A stretch of 64,000 bases of DNA from Gelidibacter gilvus (GTDB taxonomy: Bacteria; Bacteroidota; Bacteroidia; Flavobacteriales; Flavobacteriaceae): assembly GCF_004115975.1 (NCBI RefSeq), contig NZ_SDDZ01000006.1, positions 1 through 64,000 of the forward strand. Reading direction: 5' to 3'. Position numbers and translations under genes: made by a program. Below are positions 1 to 8,691 of the stretch, one piece after another (position 1 is the first letter of the stretch; each line of letters starts with the position of its first letter). The notes under the pieces are model-generated. The model did not search any database and was not told the DNA's origin. It was given only the letters and a program-made list of their open reading frames with translations.

Positions 1-48
1 GCACTACGGTGAATTCATTCCCCTCTTTAACTAAAGAGGGGAGCTGGA
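1..48. repeat. Direct repeat copy 1 with hairpin
   Basis: This 48-bp sequence is repeated without change at 184-231. It contains a 10-bp inverted repeat (20-29 with 32-41, loop of 2) that could form a strong hairpin. Between the copies, around 122-138, lies a second small hairpin (ttggtg/caccaa), a longer version of which is seen at 31098-31122. Such short intergenic repeats are common in flavobacteria; function unknown. Confidence 0.8.
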
Positions 49-183
49 TTGTACGTATAAGTTTATGTTGGAATTGTTGTTGGTTAGTTGTTTTGGGACA
101 AGACAAGACAGTGTGAAATTGTTGGTGGAAAACACCAAAATTGACGCAAGAAAAGACCAAACTCCCCTTTCTTCACCTTCGTT

Positions 184-231
184 GCACTACGGTGAATTCA
201 TTCCCCTCTTTAACTAAAGAGGGGAGCTGGA
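184..231. repeat. Direct repeat copy 2 with hairpin
   Basis: Exact second copy of the 48-bp repeat at 1-48, including the cccctcttta/taaagagggg stem. It lies just downstream (65 bp) of the stop of the RteC-like gene on the minus strand, so the hairpin could help end that transcript, although no clear T-run follows it. Confidence 0.8.
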
Positions 232-296
232 GGACTGGTTCTCTCCGGTCTCAATTAAGCAAGCTCAATCGAAATATAATACCATAAAGGTGCCAT

Positions 297-1121
297 CTAA
301 CCATCGAGGTTCTCAATTTTAGAGATTAAGCTGTGGCGGAGCATTTCCAATAACTTGGCTTGATTATTTTTGCGTGCTCTGATTTCCAAAAAGACACGGT
401 AGTAATCTCCCAATTTGATGGTAAACATTTGTTCCATACTATTAGCTAAATCCTTAATGGCTGCATTTCCGTTGTTGACCAATCCGGAGGCATGTAACGC
501 ATAAGTAAGTTCGACGAGATCGACTTTTGATCCTGTCCATTGAAGTGTTACTTTTGAGTTTTGTATTTGGGGCATCATGGGGAGTGATAATTTCTTTTCG
601 AGATAATTAATGGTCAGGACATGGCCTTTTATTTTGGAAAAAATCATGTCGTGGGTGGTGGCAAATTCAAAATCGACCATTGAGGCTATGGCCTCGTCCA
701 AAAGTTGATGGGTCGAATTATTCCGGATAAAAAAATCATGATCTCTATAATCGTGTCGGCGTAAAAAATATTCATAAAGCTCCTGATGTTTCATTAAATA
801 AGCTTGCAAGTCTCTGATTTCAGAAATTAAGAATTTTCGTTCCTTTTTAGGGCAGCCATAAGGACGCGACCTTTCAACTTGCACCAAGCCAATAAAGTAA
901 AATAAATAGCCTACGATTGTAGATTTAATCTCTTTAAAAAATATGGCTTCCTCTTGAAGATCCTTAAACCCTAATTGAATTACCCGTTGGCGTACGACCT
1001 CGAGTGTTTTTTTGCAGTGTTGGATTCCGAGTTCGGCACGTTCAAATATATTTTCCTGTTCGATCTCAAGACTTTGCAATATTTGTTCCAAAGCCTCCAC
1101 TTGTGTTTTAAATACGTTCAT
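297..1121 (-). CDS. RteC-like protein
   Basis: A 274-residue protein with no signal peptide. The C-terminal third (about residues 195-274) matches the RteC family: a winged-helix-like block beginning WTGSKVDLVELTYAL, followed by GNAAIKDLANSMEQMF and KLGDYYRVFLEIRARKNN. RteC is known as a regulator of conjugative transposon excision in Bacteroides, but many flavobacteria carry stand-alone relatives. No integrase or transfer genes lie nearby, so there is no direct evidence for a conjugative element here. The N-terminal 150 residues are helical and contain the conserved-looking block RPYGCPKKERKFLISEIRDL. The ATG at 1121 is the only good start. The family call is confident; the role is not known. 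Confidence 0.8.
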   Translation of the reverse strand: MNVFKTQVEALEQILQSLEIEQENIFERAELGIQHCKKTLEVVRQRVIQLGFKDLQEEAIFFKEIKSTIVGYLFYFIGLVQVERSRPYGCPKKERKFLISEIRDLQAYLMKHQELYEYFLRRHDYRDHDFFIRNNSTHQLLDEAIASMVDFEFATTHDMIFSKIKGHVLTINYLEKKLSLPMMPQIQNSKVTLQWTGSKVDLVELTYALHASGLVNNGNAAIKDLANSMEQMFTIKLGDYYRVFLEIRARKNNQAKLLEMLRHSLISKIENLDG

Positions 1122-1279
1122 GATTAAGTAGGTTTAGGGTTTGTAAATGAATAGATTAAGCTAAAGGCAATGGGAAAATTACTGATTAAACTTATGAGCT
1201 GTAAGACAAAGTGCCTCTTAAATTGATGGTGTTCCCCTCATCACACTGATGAGATAAGTTTTAATATGATTCAAAAAAT

Positions 1280-1963
1280 ATGGTGATTATTATTGGAAGA
1301 CCTACTGCCATTTTAAATCGTCTGATAGCCGCTTTTGCACCTTCGAGACCCCCTCTCTATATGTCTGATGTGCAGAGTTGGGTAACTTTGGCAGAACAGG
1401 CAAGGACCTACCACGCTCTTTGCGTCATTATAAACTTAGACCTTAACTTCGCAGATCTGGAAGCCTTGGGACCCGCATGGGCACAACCATTACTTCTTCC
1501 CTATATTATTGGCATGACTAATGACATATCCCGTGGCTTTACTGCATTTAAATACGGATTACATGACGTTTATGGCCCAGGAGATTGTGCGATACACGTG
1601 GTCAAACGCTATCAGCAAGCCATACGTTCCTTTAATGGGTACCTATATTTTGAGAGTGGCAAAAAGAAGCTTTATTTAAAATCGAATGAGATTCTATTTT
1701 TAAAAGCCGATAATTACACCACCGATCTCTTTCTGACTTCAGGTCAGACCATTCCCTTATTTAATACACTTAAAAGTTATGCGCAATACTTACCCTCGAC
1801 TTTTGTACGCATCCAAAAATCGTTAGTGATCAACACCCAATTTCTATATGCTGTAGAGTCCACTAAACGGAAGTGTTGGCTGATAGGGTATGCTGGCGTT
1901 TTTATTTACTCTCCAATTTATATTAAAAACCCGACTCTCCTGGTCCGACAGCCCGAAAATTGA
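1280..1963 (+). CDS. LytTR-family DNA-binding regulator
   Basis: A 227-residue cytoplasmic protein. Residues about 120-220 are a LytTR DNA-binding domain: FESGKKKLYLKSNEILFLKADNYTT, then the typical TFVRIQKSLVIN. The first 110 residues look like a degenerate receiver (VIINLDLNFADLEAL could hold the equivalent of the phospho-acceptor strand), but the usual acidic pocket near the N-terminus is not visible, so phosphorylation is doubtful. It diverges from the RteC-like gene across a 158-bp gap. Proteins of this kind normally bind direct repeats upstream of target promoters. The target is unknown; the lipoprotein and sensor genes downstream are possible candidates by position only. Confidence 0.85.
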   Translation: MVIIIGRPTAILNRLIAAFAPSRPPLYMSDVQSWVTLAEQARTYHALCVIINLDLNFADLEALGPAWAQPLLLPYIIGMTNDISRGFTAFKYGLHDVYGPGDCAIHVVKRYQQAIRSFNGYLYFESGKKKLYLKSNEILFLKADNYTTDLFLTSGQTIPLFNTLKSYAQYLPSTFVRIQKSLVINTQFLYAVESTKRKCWLIGYAGVFIYSPIYIKNPTLLVRQPEN

Positions 1964-2187
1964 TTTGACTGTTTTTAAAACCTATTTCACTGGCCACTGC
2001 TCTTATTTCACTGGAAACAGCTAAAACCATTACATACCTATCTCTATGAATTTATATCTTCGGTTCAGGACTTAGCGTTCCTCCAGTAAATCTGCTGGTA
2101 CAGTGTGCACAATTGAAGCTATGTTTTTGCCAGAGTGGCAGACATTATACTATTCATTATCATTGTTGTCCTATAAAGAATCAAGAC

Positions 2188-2207
2188 CCTGCCTGCCGGC
2201 AGGCAGG
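2188..2207. repeat. 20-bp perfect palindrome (REP-like)
   Basis: A perfect palindrome reading cctgcctgcc/ggcaggcagg. The same sequence, extended by one base on each side, recurs at 2547-2568, in both cases preceded by 'aagac'. It resembles short REP-type palindromes scattered in Bacteroidota genomes. The gap from 1964 to 2366 otherwise shows no gene. Confidence 0.7.
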
Positions 2208-2366
2208 CGCTTCGCTAATAGAATCAAGAACAAAGACTTAACATTAAATCACTAATAATCAGTGTGTTTACAAAACAGATCTATCTTCTCTTGCTCTATA
2301 AAATAAGCCTCATCATCTTTTACAATTTTTAATCGGACACTAATGATTCATTAAATGTTACACACC

Positions 2367-2519
2367 ATGAAAACTCGTTATTTTTTAGTGTTGGTTATCC
2401 TTGCTATGCTTGGGATGTCCTGTTCGCCCGATGCGATTATCAATGAAACCGGGAGCTTTTCGGACACCTATGCCACTGGAGGGGAACACAGTGTCCATCC
2501 GGACAACGTGAGAGATTAG
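2367..2519 (+). CDS. Very small lipoprotein
   Basis: A 50-residue ORF starting MKTRYFLVLVILAMLGMSC. It has a positively charged start, a hydrophobic stretch and a clear lipobox (LGMSC, Cys19), so the mature product would be a lipid-anchored peptide of about 32 residues, rich in small and acidic residues. No family is recognised. It sits between a REP-like palindrome at 2188 and a palindrome cluster at 2547-2658. The signal peptide is well formed, which argues for a real gene, but the tail could be a truncated remnant of a longer lipoprotein. Confidence 0.5.
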   Translation: MKTRYFLVLVILAMLGMSCSPDAIINETGSFSDTYATGGEHSVHPDNVRD

Positions 2520-2546
2520 GTTTGTTTTATCTGTAAAGAAGCAAGA

Positions 2547-2658
2547 CCCTGCCTGCCGGCAGGCAGGGAACAATCCCGAAAGCTTTCGGGATGATTGTAA
2601 ATGGCTGATAGACGAAGCGTATAGAAAAAGAAACTATTATCCCGCTAAAAAGCGGGAT
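2547..2658. repeat. Cluster of three palindromes
   Basis: Three separate palindromes lie between the tiny lipoprotein and the sensor kinase: a 22-bp perfect one at 2547-2568 (same core as 2188-2207), a 20-bp perfect one at 2573-2592 (arms atcccgaaag/ctttcgggat), and a stem atcccgct/agcgggat at about 2639-2658. None is followed by a clear T-run on the plus strand, so they look like REP-type repeats more than a classical terminator. Confidence 0.65.
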
Positions 2659-2760
2659 TAGTTCAACTTACAATTTTGAATTCATTGCTTCGCTATTTTT
2701 TCAAAATTGAGTTTCACTAACAAAAGTCTTTTTGCTATCTTAATCTTCAAATTACCAGTT

Positions 2761-4767
2761 ATGATAACGTCTGTCATAAAGCACGTGAGTGCCTTATTTT
2801 TAGTCCTATATGGCTATACTCAAGATTTACCACCGCCGAAGGCGGATGATTTGATTGTTCCCTTAAAGGATGGGACGAGAATTGCAGACCCTCCTACAAT
2901 GTCCTCTTCCAGCTTTCAGCATTCTTATGAAACCCTTCAAGGCTTACCTTTAGACTCTTTAAAAGTAGTACGAATTGCCCAATTGGCGAGAGAGGTCATC
3001 CAATTACAAGACACTTCGCTGTTTTACACTTTCAACTCCCAGGCTATGGGACTGGCCAAAAAATTGAATCATCCTTATCTGATGGCCGACATCTATTGGA
3101 ACTGGGGTGAGTATTATCTCACCAAGTTTAATTATTTAGAAGCGTTTAAAAACTACCGCGATGCCGAAGTCCTGTTTGAACAATCCAATCATGCCTATTA
3201 CCGAGCAAAAATGCTTTATAATATGGGCTACATTGAATCGTTGGTGGCTGATTATTCGCGAGCGGAAATGAGTTTATTCAAGGCTTTAGTGTTTTTTAAG
3301 GATTTAAATAAGGAGTCTCAAATTATTGGCACCTATAATTTATTAGGTAGCGTTTATGATGGGATGGAAGATTATGCCCAAGCCGTCTATTATTATCAAT
3401 CCGCCTTGGATTTGGCCGGTCGCGGTCCGCACCGTCTCTATCCGGATCTTCTTAACAATTTAGGCGTGACCTACCAAAAGATGGGATCAGGAACCTTTGC
3501 CATAGAAAGCTTCCGAAAAGCCATAGGCAGTCCCGGGCTCATACAACTGAACCCTGAACTTTATGCCCGTTTGTTGGATAACCTTGCTTATGCCCAGTTC
3601 ACTTTTACACCTGCCGTAATGGTTGAAAAAGATTTTTTAACCGCCTTGCGGATTCGTGATAGTTTACAGCACCTGCCCAGTATCATCATCAGCCATCTCC
3701 ATTTATCCGATTATTATAAAGCCCATGAACACCTATTATTGGCACGGACCCATGCTGAAAAAGCTTTGATTTTGAGCGGTCGAAAAGGATTGCAACGCGA
3801 TCAGATGGGCGCTTTAAAACGGCTTGCGGTACTGGAGCCCCAAATGGCTTCAGAACACCTCACCAACTACATTAGGTTGGCCGATGCGCTGCGCAAAAAC
3901 GAAAACAAGCAACGCGAAAAATTTGCGCGCATTCAGTACAAAACTGATGATTATATAAAAGCGAACCAACGGTTATTTCACCAAAAGCTATTGTGGATTG
4001 TAATCGCCATTATCTTTCTCATTCTCCTGGTATTTATTTACTGGTCCATGAATCTGCGTATCCAAAACAAGCAACTTCATTTTGTGGCCCTACAGCAAGA
4101 AGCTGATGAAGCCCTTTATGCCCTGCGCATTGACCAATGGCGCAAAGGAGAGCAGGCCCGGCAAGAAGAACGGGAACGACTAGCGGAAGAGTTGCATGAC
4201 AGTGTCCTTACCCAATTGTTTGGGATGCGCCTCAACTGGGAAGTATTGGATTTAGAAAACGAGAACACACGATTCCAATCCCAGACGCAGGGCATTCTTA
4301 AAATTGAAGAACGCCTTCGGGCCATCTCCCATAACTTAGTGGAAGACCCCCTATACAACCACGCCCTACTCATTAAGAATTTAGAGGTGTTATTAAAGGA
4401 AAAAAGTCATCAAGGCGGATTTGTGTATTCTCTTAGCTGTGAGGATCCAGAACCTTTTGAAGCCCTGAACGAACAAGCCAAGATGCATCTATTTCGAATT
4501 GTGGAAGAAGGGCTGCACAATATCGTGAAACATGCCCGGGCTAGTAAGGTTACTTTAGCGTTATATTCAAAAGATCAGTTAAAGATTGTCATTTCGGACA
4601 ATGGCTCGGGCTTTAGGGAAGGCTTGATCAAAAAAGGGTTAGGACTGCGTAATATGCGGGCACGAACGCAAAAAATTAATGGCAGCTTTCACTTATCAAC
4701 GGGAACTACTGGGACAACGATTACCATTACTCTAAAACATCACATTTATGGAACGCAAACTCATTAA
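2761..4767 (+). CDS. TPR sensor histidine kinase (NarL-type partner)
   Basis: About 668 residues from the ATG at 2761, which is preferred over an in-frame TTG at 2707 because it leaves a normal signal sequence (MITSVIKHVSALFLVLYG). The periplasmic part carries several TPR repeats (for example YYRAKMLYNMGYIESLVADY, IGTYNLLGSVYDGMEDYAQA, LLNNLGVTYQKMGSG). One membrane segment follows (LLWIVIAIIFLILLVFIYW), then a coiled linker, a HisKA_3 dimerisation box with the phospho-acceptor His in ERLAEELHDSVLTQLFGM (near residue 479) and a HATPase domain (EEGLHNIVKHA, ISDNGSGF, GLGLRNMRAR). It overlaps the response regulator by 20 bp, so the two are translationally coupled. The signal sensed is unknown. 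TPR sensors of this type are common in Bacteroidota. Confidence 0.92.
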   Translation: MITSVIKHVSALFLVLYGYTQDLPPPKADDLIVPLKDGTRIADPPTMSSSSFQHSYETLQGLPLDSLKVVRIAQLAREVIQLQDTSLFYTFNSQAMGLAKKLNHPYLMADIYWNWGEYYLTKFNYLEAFKNYRDAEVLFEQSNHAYYRAKMLYNMGYIESLVADYSRAEMSLFKALVFFKDLNKESQIIGTYNLLGSVYDGMEDYAQAVYYYQSALDLAGRGPHRLYPDLLNNLGVTYQKMGSGTFAIESFRKAIGSPGLIQLNPELYARLLDNLAYAQFTFTPAVMVEKDFLTALRIRDSLQHLPSIIISHLHLSDYYKAHEHLLLARTHAEKALILSGRKGLQRDQMGALKRLAVLEPQMASEHLTNYIRLADALRKNENKQREKFARIQYKTDDYIKANQRLFHQKLLWIVIAIIFLILLVFIYWSMNLRIQNKQLHFVALQQEADEALYALRIDQWRKGEQARQEERERLAEELHDSVLTQLFGMRLNWEVLDLENENTRFQSQTQGILKIEERLRAISHNLVEDPLYNHALLIKNLEVLLKEKSHQGGFVYSLSCEDPEPFEALNEQAKMHLFRIVEEGLHNIVKHARASKVTLALYSKDQLKIVISDNGSGFREGLIKKGLGLRNMRARTQKINGSFHLSTGTTGTTITITLKHHIYGTQTH

Positions 4768-5425
4768 AATTCTGTTTGTAGAAGACCATCCACTTATTTC
4801 GGAGGGGTATGTCAGAGCTTTAAAGCTTTTAAAAAAGCAACGGCTAGAATTGGATTTCAAGATCTCAGAAGCCGCGTCGTGTGATGCAGCCATCCACCTA
4901 TTGCAGCAGAAGGCCCCACCAGGTTTCGATCTGATTATGCTGGACTTAGTCATACCCCCATCAAGCTGTGGACGCTGGCTCTCTGGAGAGGATATTGGGC
5001 GAGAAGTACGACAGCGCCATCCCGAAACGAAGCTGCTGATCAACACAAGCTTTGACAGTGTTTATCGCATCAACAGCATCTTTAAAACATTAAACCCCGA
5101 AGGCTATCTGATAAAAGTTGAAAGTAACGCCAAGGTCATTATTGATGCCATTTCCAGGCTTATAGATGGTGAAACTTTTTACGGTGGGAGTGTTCTTCAA
5201 GTGTTGCGTAAAAACTTGGCTAACGATTTTGTCCTTGACCAATGGGATCGACAGATTCTATATCAACTCTCATTGGGAGCCACGACGGCATCGTTATCCA
5301 GTATTCTTCCGATGAGTAAGGCTACTATTGAGCGCAGAAAACGTCATCTTAAGGAGATTTTTGATGTGGAGGGCCAGGATGATCAAAGATTATTGGAGCG
5401 TGCCAGAGAACTTGGATACATCTAA
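4748..5425 (+). CDS. NarL/FixJ-type response regulator
   Basis: A 225-residue regulator. The receiver domain has VEDH (residues 11-14), the phospho-acceptor Asp66 in LIMLDLVIPP and a conserved Lys in GYLIKVES. The C-terminal domain (about 165-225) is a LuxR-like helix-turn-helix (LGATTASLSSILPMSKATIERRKRHLKEIF), somewhat diverged from the classical DPLTxREREVL form. Its start lies inside the end of the kinase gene, so the pair forms a two-component system. The receiver has an unusual loop after Asp66 (PPSSCGRWLSGEDIG). Likely targets are the short genes downstream at 5524 and 6045, but this is inference from position. Confidence 0.9.
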   Translation: MERKLIKILFVEDHPLISEGYVRALKLLKKQRLELDFKISEAASCDAAIHLLQQKAPPGFDLIMLDLVIPPSSCGRWLSGEDIGREVRQRHPETKLLINTSFDSVYRINSIFKTLNPEGYLIKVESNAKVIIDAISRLIDGETFYGGSVLQVLRKNLANDFVLDQWDRQILYQLSLGATTASLSSILPMSKATIERRKRHLKEIFDVEGQDDQRLLERARELGYI

Positions 5426-5523
5426 TGATTGACGGCCAATCCCTCATTTTTGACGCATATTCCCTCATATAGTCTGCCTTGTTGCTAGTAACTTAGCTAC
5501 TGTGAAACTGATTCAAAGAAGTG

Positions 5524-5973
5524 ATGTGCCATCAACAGAAACATAAAGACCATAGGAAGTTAATAGTCCACTTTTTGACCTTGTTGTTCATCTTTCTTTT
5601 TAGTTATGCCGCTCTAAGTAAACTTATCAGTTATTCCGTTTTTAAAGATCAACTGACCCAAGTGCCATTTTTGGCTTTTGCAGCCCCATTTTTGGTATGG
5701 GCCGTCCCCGGAGTTGAGCTTTCGGTAGTGGTTTTGCTGTTATGGCCTTCCTTAAGACGTTGCGGAATTCTTTCGTTTCTTGGGTTGATGCTAATGTTTA
5801 CCGGCTATCTCGTTTACACGCTTTATTTTAGCCCCTATACACCTTGTTCCTGTGGGGGCATTATTTCGGGCATGGGTTGGAGGAACCACATCTTATTTAA
5901 CTTGTTTTTTATTGGTTTGGCGGTGCTCGCTATCTTACTTGAGCCTTCTAAATCATCAGAAAAACCACAATAA
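5524..5973 (+). CDS. MauE/DoxX-like membrane protein
   Basis: About 149 residues from the ATG at 5524; a GTG directly before it could also be used. Four hydrophobic segments are visible (LTLLFIFLFSYAALSKLI, FLVWAVPGVELSVVVLLLW, ILSFLGLMLMFTGYLVY, ILFNLFFIGLAVLAILL). The YAALSKL segment in helix 1 and the TPCSCGG motif before helix 4 are typical of the MauE/DoxX-related family thought to act with thiol-redox proteins in the membrane. In flavobacteria this gene commonly precedes a DUF6520 gene, as it does here. Exact role unknown. Confidence 0.75.
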   Translation: MCHQQKHKDHRKLIVHFLTLLFIFLFSYAALSKLISYSVFKDQLTQVPFLAFAAPFLVWAVPGVELSVVVLLLWPSLRRCGILSFLGLMLMFTGYLVYTLYFSPYTPCSCGGIISGMGWRNHILFNLFFIGLAVLAILLEPSKSSEKPQ

Positions 5974-6044
5974 TACTACGTAGTGACAGGGGAAGATCGA
6001 AAACCTGTAAAATAGAGTAGATCATTAATTTAAATATACATATT

Positions 6045-6293
6045 ATGAAAACTAAAGTTTTAAAATTCGTTTTACCTGTCTTTGCTCTTTTGCTGGCCGT
6101 TAGTTTTGCATTTGCAGCAGAGTCCACAAGTGAAGCCAAGACTGCTTATTATCTTCATCCTGTTTTAGGATGGCAGTCAGTAGCCATTGGTGATGACTGT
6201 AACAAGCCAGCTGGAGAAGCATGTAAGGTCGGTACATTCCAATTATATGGAGACATGTCCACATCAAATCCTTTGCACAGAACTGCACCATAA
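6045..6293 (+). CDS. Secreted small protein, DUF6520 family
   Basis: An 82-residue protein with a clean signal peptide (MKTKVLKFVLPVFALLLAVSFAFA) cut after about residue 24. The mature part has two cysteines in CNKPAGEACKVG, matching the DUF6520 family of small secreted flavobacterial peptides that are often encoded next to MauE/DoxX-like membrane proteins. The pairing, together with the cysteines, suggests a shared thiol-redox or secretion role, but no function is known. A rho-independent terminator follows at 6321-6349. Confidence 0.8.
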   Translation: MKTKVLKFVLPVFALLLAVSFAFAAESTSEAKTAYYLHPVLGWQSVAIGDDCNKPAGEACKVGTFQLYGDMSTSNPLHRTAP

Positions 6294-6320
6294 TAATTAG
6301 GAATAAAATTAATTTTGAGA

Positions 6321-6349
6321 AGGCACTCTATTTTAGGGTGCCCTTTTTT
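6321..6349 (+). terminator. Rho-independent terminator after the DUF6520 gene
   Basis: The stem is formed by aggcactc and gggtgcc, separated by a loop of about 7 nt (tatttta), and followed directly by a run of six T. It ends the 2761-6293 set of plus-strand genes and separates it from the convergent SusCD operon. Confidence 0.8.
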
Positions 6350-6402
6350 CTCTTTATTATATAACAGTAAGTGAAACTAAGTGTAAATTTTATCAAAAAA
6401 AA

Positions 6403-8670
6403 TCAAGGAATCTCTTGTAAGCTTAAAAGGCAATTGTTCCAATGACCAACTGAAACATTGCCCTTGTACTGTTTTAATTTTCTTTTTATGTCATTTTTAA
6501 TATCCATCAGTTGTTCAAGCATCAATCCTTTGGAATAGTCCGTGTAATCATAATTTTTTTCTTCTATGGAAATATTTATTCTTTCCTTATTAACATTCCG
6601 AACTAAAAAGTCAAGATAGGTCAATTGGATCTCTTGTTTTCTTCGAGGCACATTTCTCGACCCATCGTATAGCTCTCTAAACACTCCCAATTGAAGTGAA
6701 GTGAAAAAGCGTTTATAAATACCATCAAAACCATTCATATCATTCATATATTCCAGACGCTTCATCCTTAATGGATTCAACAACTCGAACACAAGGAGTG
6801 TCTGATATTGTAATATCATATCCCGATTGACCGTATAGTTTATACGTGTTTCAAATGGAGGGTTGGTAAGCCACTTGGGTGGATATAGAACATGTTGCAT
6901 TAGGAATTCAAGACTTTTCATTTGGTAGTCCATTGAAATGGGCTCATATCGACTTCCAGAAAGATTGGTAGGCTTCATGTGGATGTCATAGCCTCCAACA
7001 AGATAGACAACCTGCAGCATTTTATTATTCCACAAGTCCAAGGTACTTTCATACAAGCGTTCCATACGCGCATTGTCCTTTTGATTACTGCATGCTTCTG
7101 GAATTAGCTCCATCACCCTCTCCAGATTTTTGAGAACCATAATAGTGCTCTGCACCACATTTCGGCAGTCCACCACTTCATAGGTCGTGCCTGGGCCCAT
7201 TCCATTAGAACTACGGCTGTGGCGGTACCAAGGTATGGAATCCTGTAGTCGGATGAGGCTTTCTAGAACGGCCTCTTCTTCCATTTCCGATATTTCAGGA
7301 GAAAATTCCATATAACCCCATTTGATCATGTATCTATCTGTGGGGCCCACTTTTTGATTCAGTAGATTGGGCGGGATGCTATCTTTAGGCTGTGCGACAT
7401 TGTTTTGTCGTGTATAGTTCATGACACTTGGGGTATGCCCCATGGATGCCAACCATGATATATCATTCATTTTTTCGATAGGATAAGCATTCTGACCATA
7501 ATGACTATCCATTAGACCAAACGAATGCCCTACTTCATGAGCGACCAAACTTTGGTACAGTTCCCCTAAAAGTTCATCAGGAAATGGGAATTTTTGTGCT
7601 CGTTTATCCAAGGGAGCCGCCCTTATGAAATATCTTTCCGAATAGGCCTCGCGCGAATTGCCAATAAATACATCGCTTTTCAATATTTCTCCCGTCCGTT
7701 CATCAATAATATTAGCAATCGTACCTCCATAACCACCTCTTTCCTCACCCCTGAAGTTATAGCCACTTTGCCAATAAATCATAGAGGTGTGGATACTTTT
7801 TGTTTGCCATTCACTTAAGGAGTCATTTTCCTGTATGACTAAGGCGTCCTTGAAGCCCGCAGCTTCAAAGGCCGGTAGCCATTCTTCAATACCAGCCCTT
7901 ACGAAAGGCCTCCACTTATGAGGTATATCGGGAGACATTATAAAGGTGATGGGCTTTTTGGGCACACTGATCTCTTTATATTTATGAAGCTTTTCAAGAC
8001 GCCACCTGCTGATATTGGCAATACTGTTATGGGGGAGATAGGAAATATCGTTCAATTTTTCATTGAAGAAACCCATCCGGTAGTCATAATGTCTCGCTGG
8101 CATAGGATCAGGCAACATACAAAACGCGTAGTGCATGGGAACTGAAATTTTTATATTATTTTGAATTAGCCCCTTATTTATCTTTACAATGACTTCGTCG
8201 ATTAGATCTTTGCTTTCCATTAGCATGGTTATCGATGGAACCATTGATTCGGAATAGCCTGGACTCCATTCTATATTTTGTGTCAATAAAAAATCTGTAA
8301 TATTGATGGTAAGACCGCGCCATTGAGGATGCGTGTTATTTAAAGGAAAGACAGCAAGAATATTTTCTTTTAGTGTAAGTTTTTCTCCTATTGGCAAGGT
8401 AATTCCTGCTGTTGACTGTATGGCAGGCGCTTTCAAGATCAATTGATTCATGTACAATGACCACACTACCTGCATATATTGTCGATTGGTATTCTGTTCG
8501 TATCTCACAAACAGCATGGGCTTATCCAACAAATGATCTGGAATGTTCAGATACAGTTGGTTATTTTTAATAGATGTGGTCATAAAAGCCTGTTTTGGGG
8601 ACTTCTCCAAAGCTGACATTGTATGTGGTGCACCTATTATCCATAGGCAAATCAGAAAAAATAATTTCAT
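6403..8670 (-). CDS. Secreted zinc-dependent metallopeptidase (DUF5117/DUF4953-like)
   Basis: A 755-residue protein with an N-terminal signal peptide (MKLFFLICLWIIGAPHTMSA). The catalytic motif VAHEVGHSFGLMDSHYG near residues 376-390 fits the HExGHxxGxxD zinc site of metzincin-like peptidases. The overall layout, with an N-terminal beta-rich part followed by a conserved domain beginning MSPDIPHKWRPFVRAGIEEW, matches the Bacteroidota 'zinc-dependent metalloprotease' family (DUF5117/DUF5118/DUF4953). Members of that family run to about 800-900 residues, so this one is slightly short. It is the last gene of the SusC-SusD operon, which suggests it processes peptide material captured at the outer membrane, or matures a surface partner. 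Confidence 0.88.
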   Translation of the reverse strand: MKLFFLICLWIIGAPHTMSALEKSPKQAFMTTSIKNNQLYLNIPDHLLDKPMLFVRYEQNTNRQYMQVVWSLYMNQLILKAPAIQSTAGITLPIGEKLTLKENILAVFPLNNTHPQWRGLTINITDFLLTQNIEWSPGYSESMVPSITMLMESKDLIDEVIVKINKGLIQNNIKISVPMHYAFCMLPDPMPARHYDYRMGFFNEKLNDISYLPHNSIANISRWRLEKLHKYKEISVPKKPITFIMSPDIPHKWRPFVRAGIEEWLPAFEAAGFKDALVIQENDSLSEWQTKSIHTSMIYWQSGYNFRGEERGGYGGTIANIIDERTGEILKSDVFIGNSREAYSERYFIRAAPLDKRAQKFPFPDELLGELYQSLVAHEVGHSFGLMDSHYGQNAYPIEKMNDISWLASMGHTPSVMNYTRQNNVAQPKDSIPPNLLNQKVGPTDRYMIKWGYMEFSPEISEMEEEAVLESLIRLQDSIPWYRHSRSSNGMGPGTTYEVVDCRNVVQSTIMVLKNLERVMELIPEACSNQKDNARMERLYESTLDLWNNKMLQVVYLVGGYDIHMKPTNLSGSRYEPISMDYQMKSLEFLMQHVLYPPKWLTNPPFETRINYTVNRDMILQYQTLLVFELLNPLRMKRLEYMNDMNGFDGIYKRFFTSLQLGVFRELYDGSRNVPRRKQEIQLTYLDFLVRNVNKERINISIEEKNYDYTDYSKGLMLEQLMDIKNDIKRKLKQYKGNVSVGHWNNCLLSLQEIP

Positions 8671-8691
8671 TATATTAAAGTTTTTTAAGTA

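Noticed and set aside
297-1121. RteC-like gene as evidence of a conjugative transposon
   Set aside because: No integrase, mobilisation or transfer genes are present in the window, and stand-alone RteC-like genes are common.
2385-2573. Minus-strand ORF of 62 codons
   Set aside because: It is antisense to the small lipoprotein and runs through a REP-like palindrome; no family and no start context.
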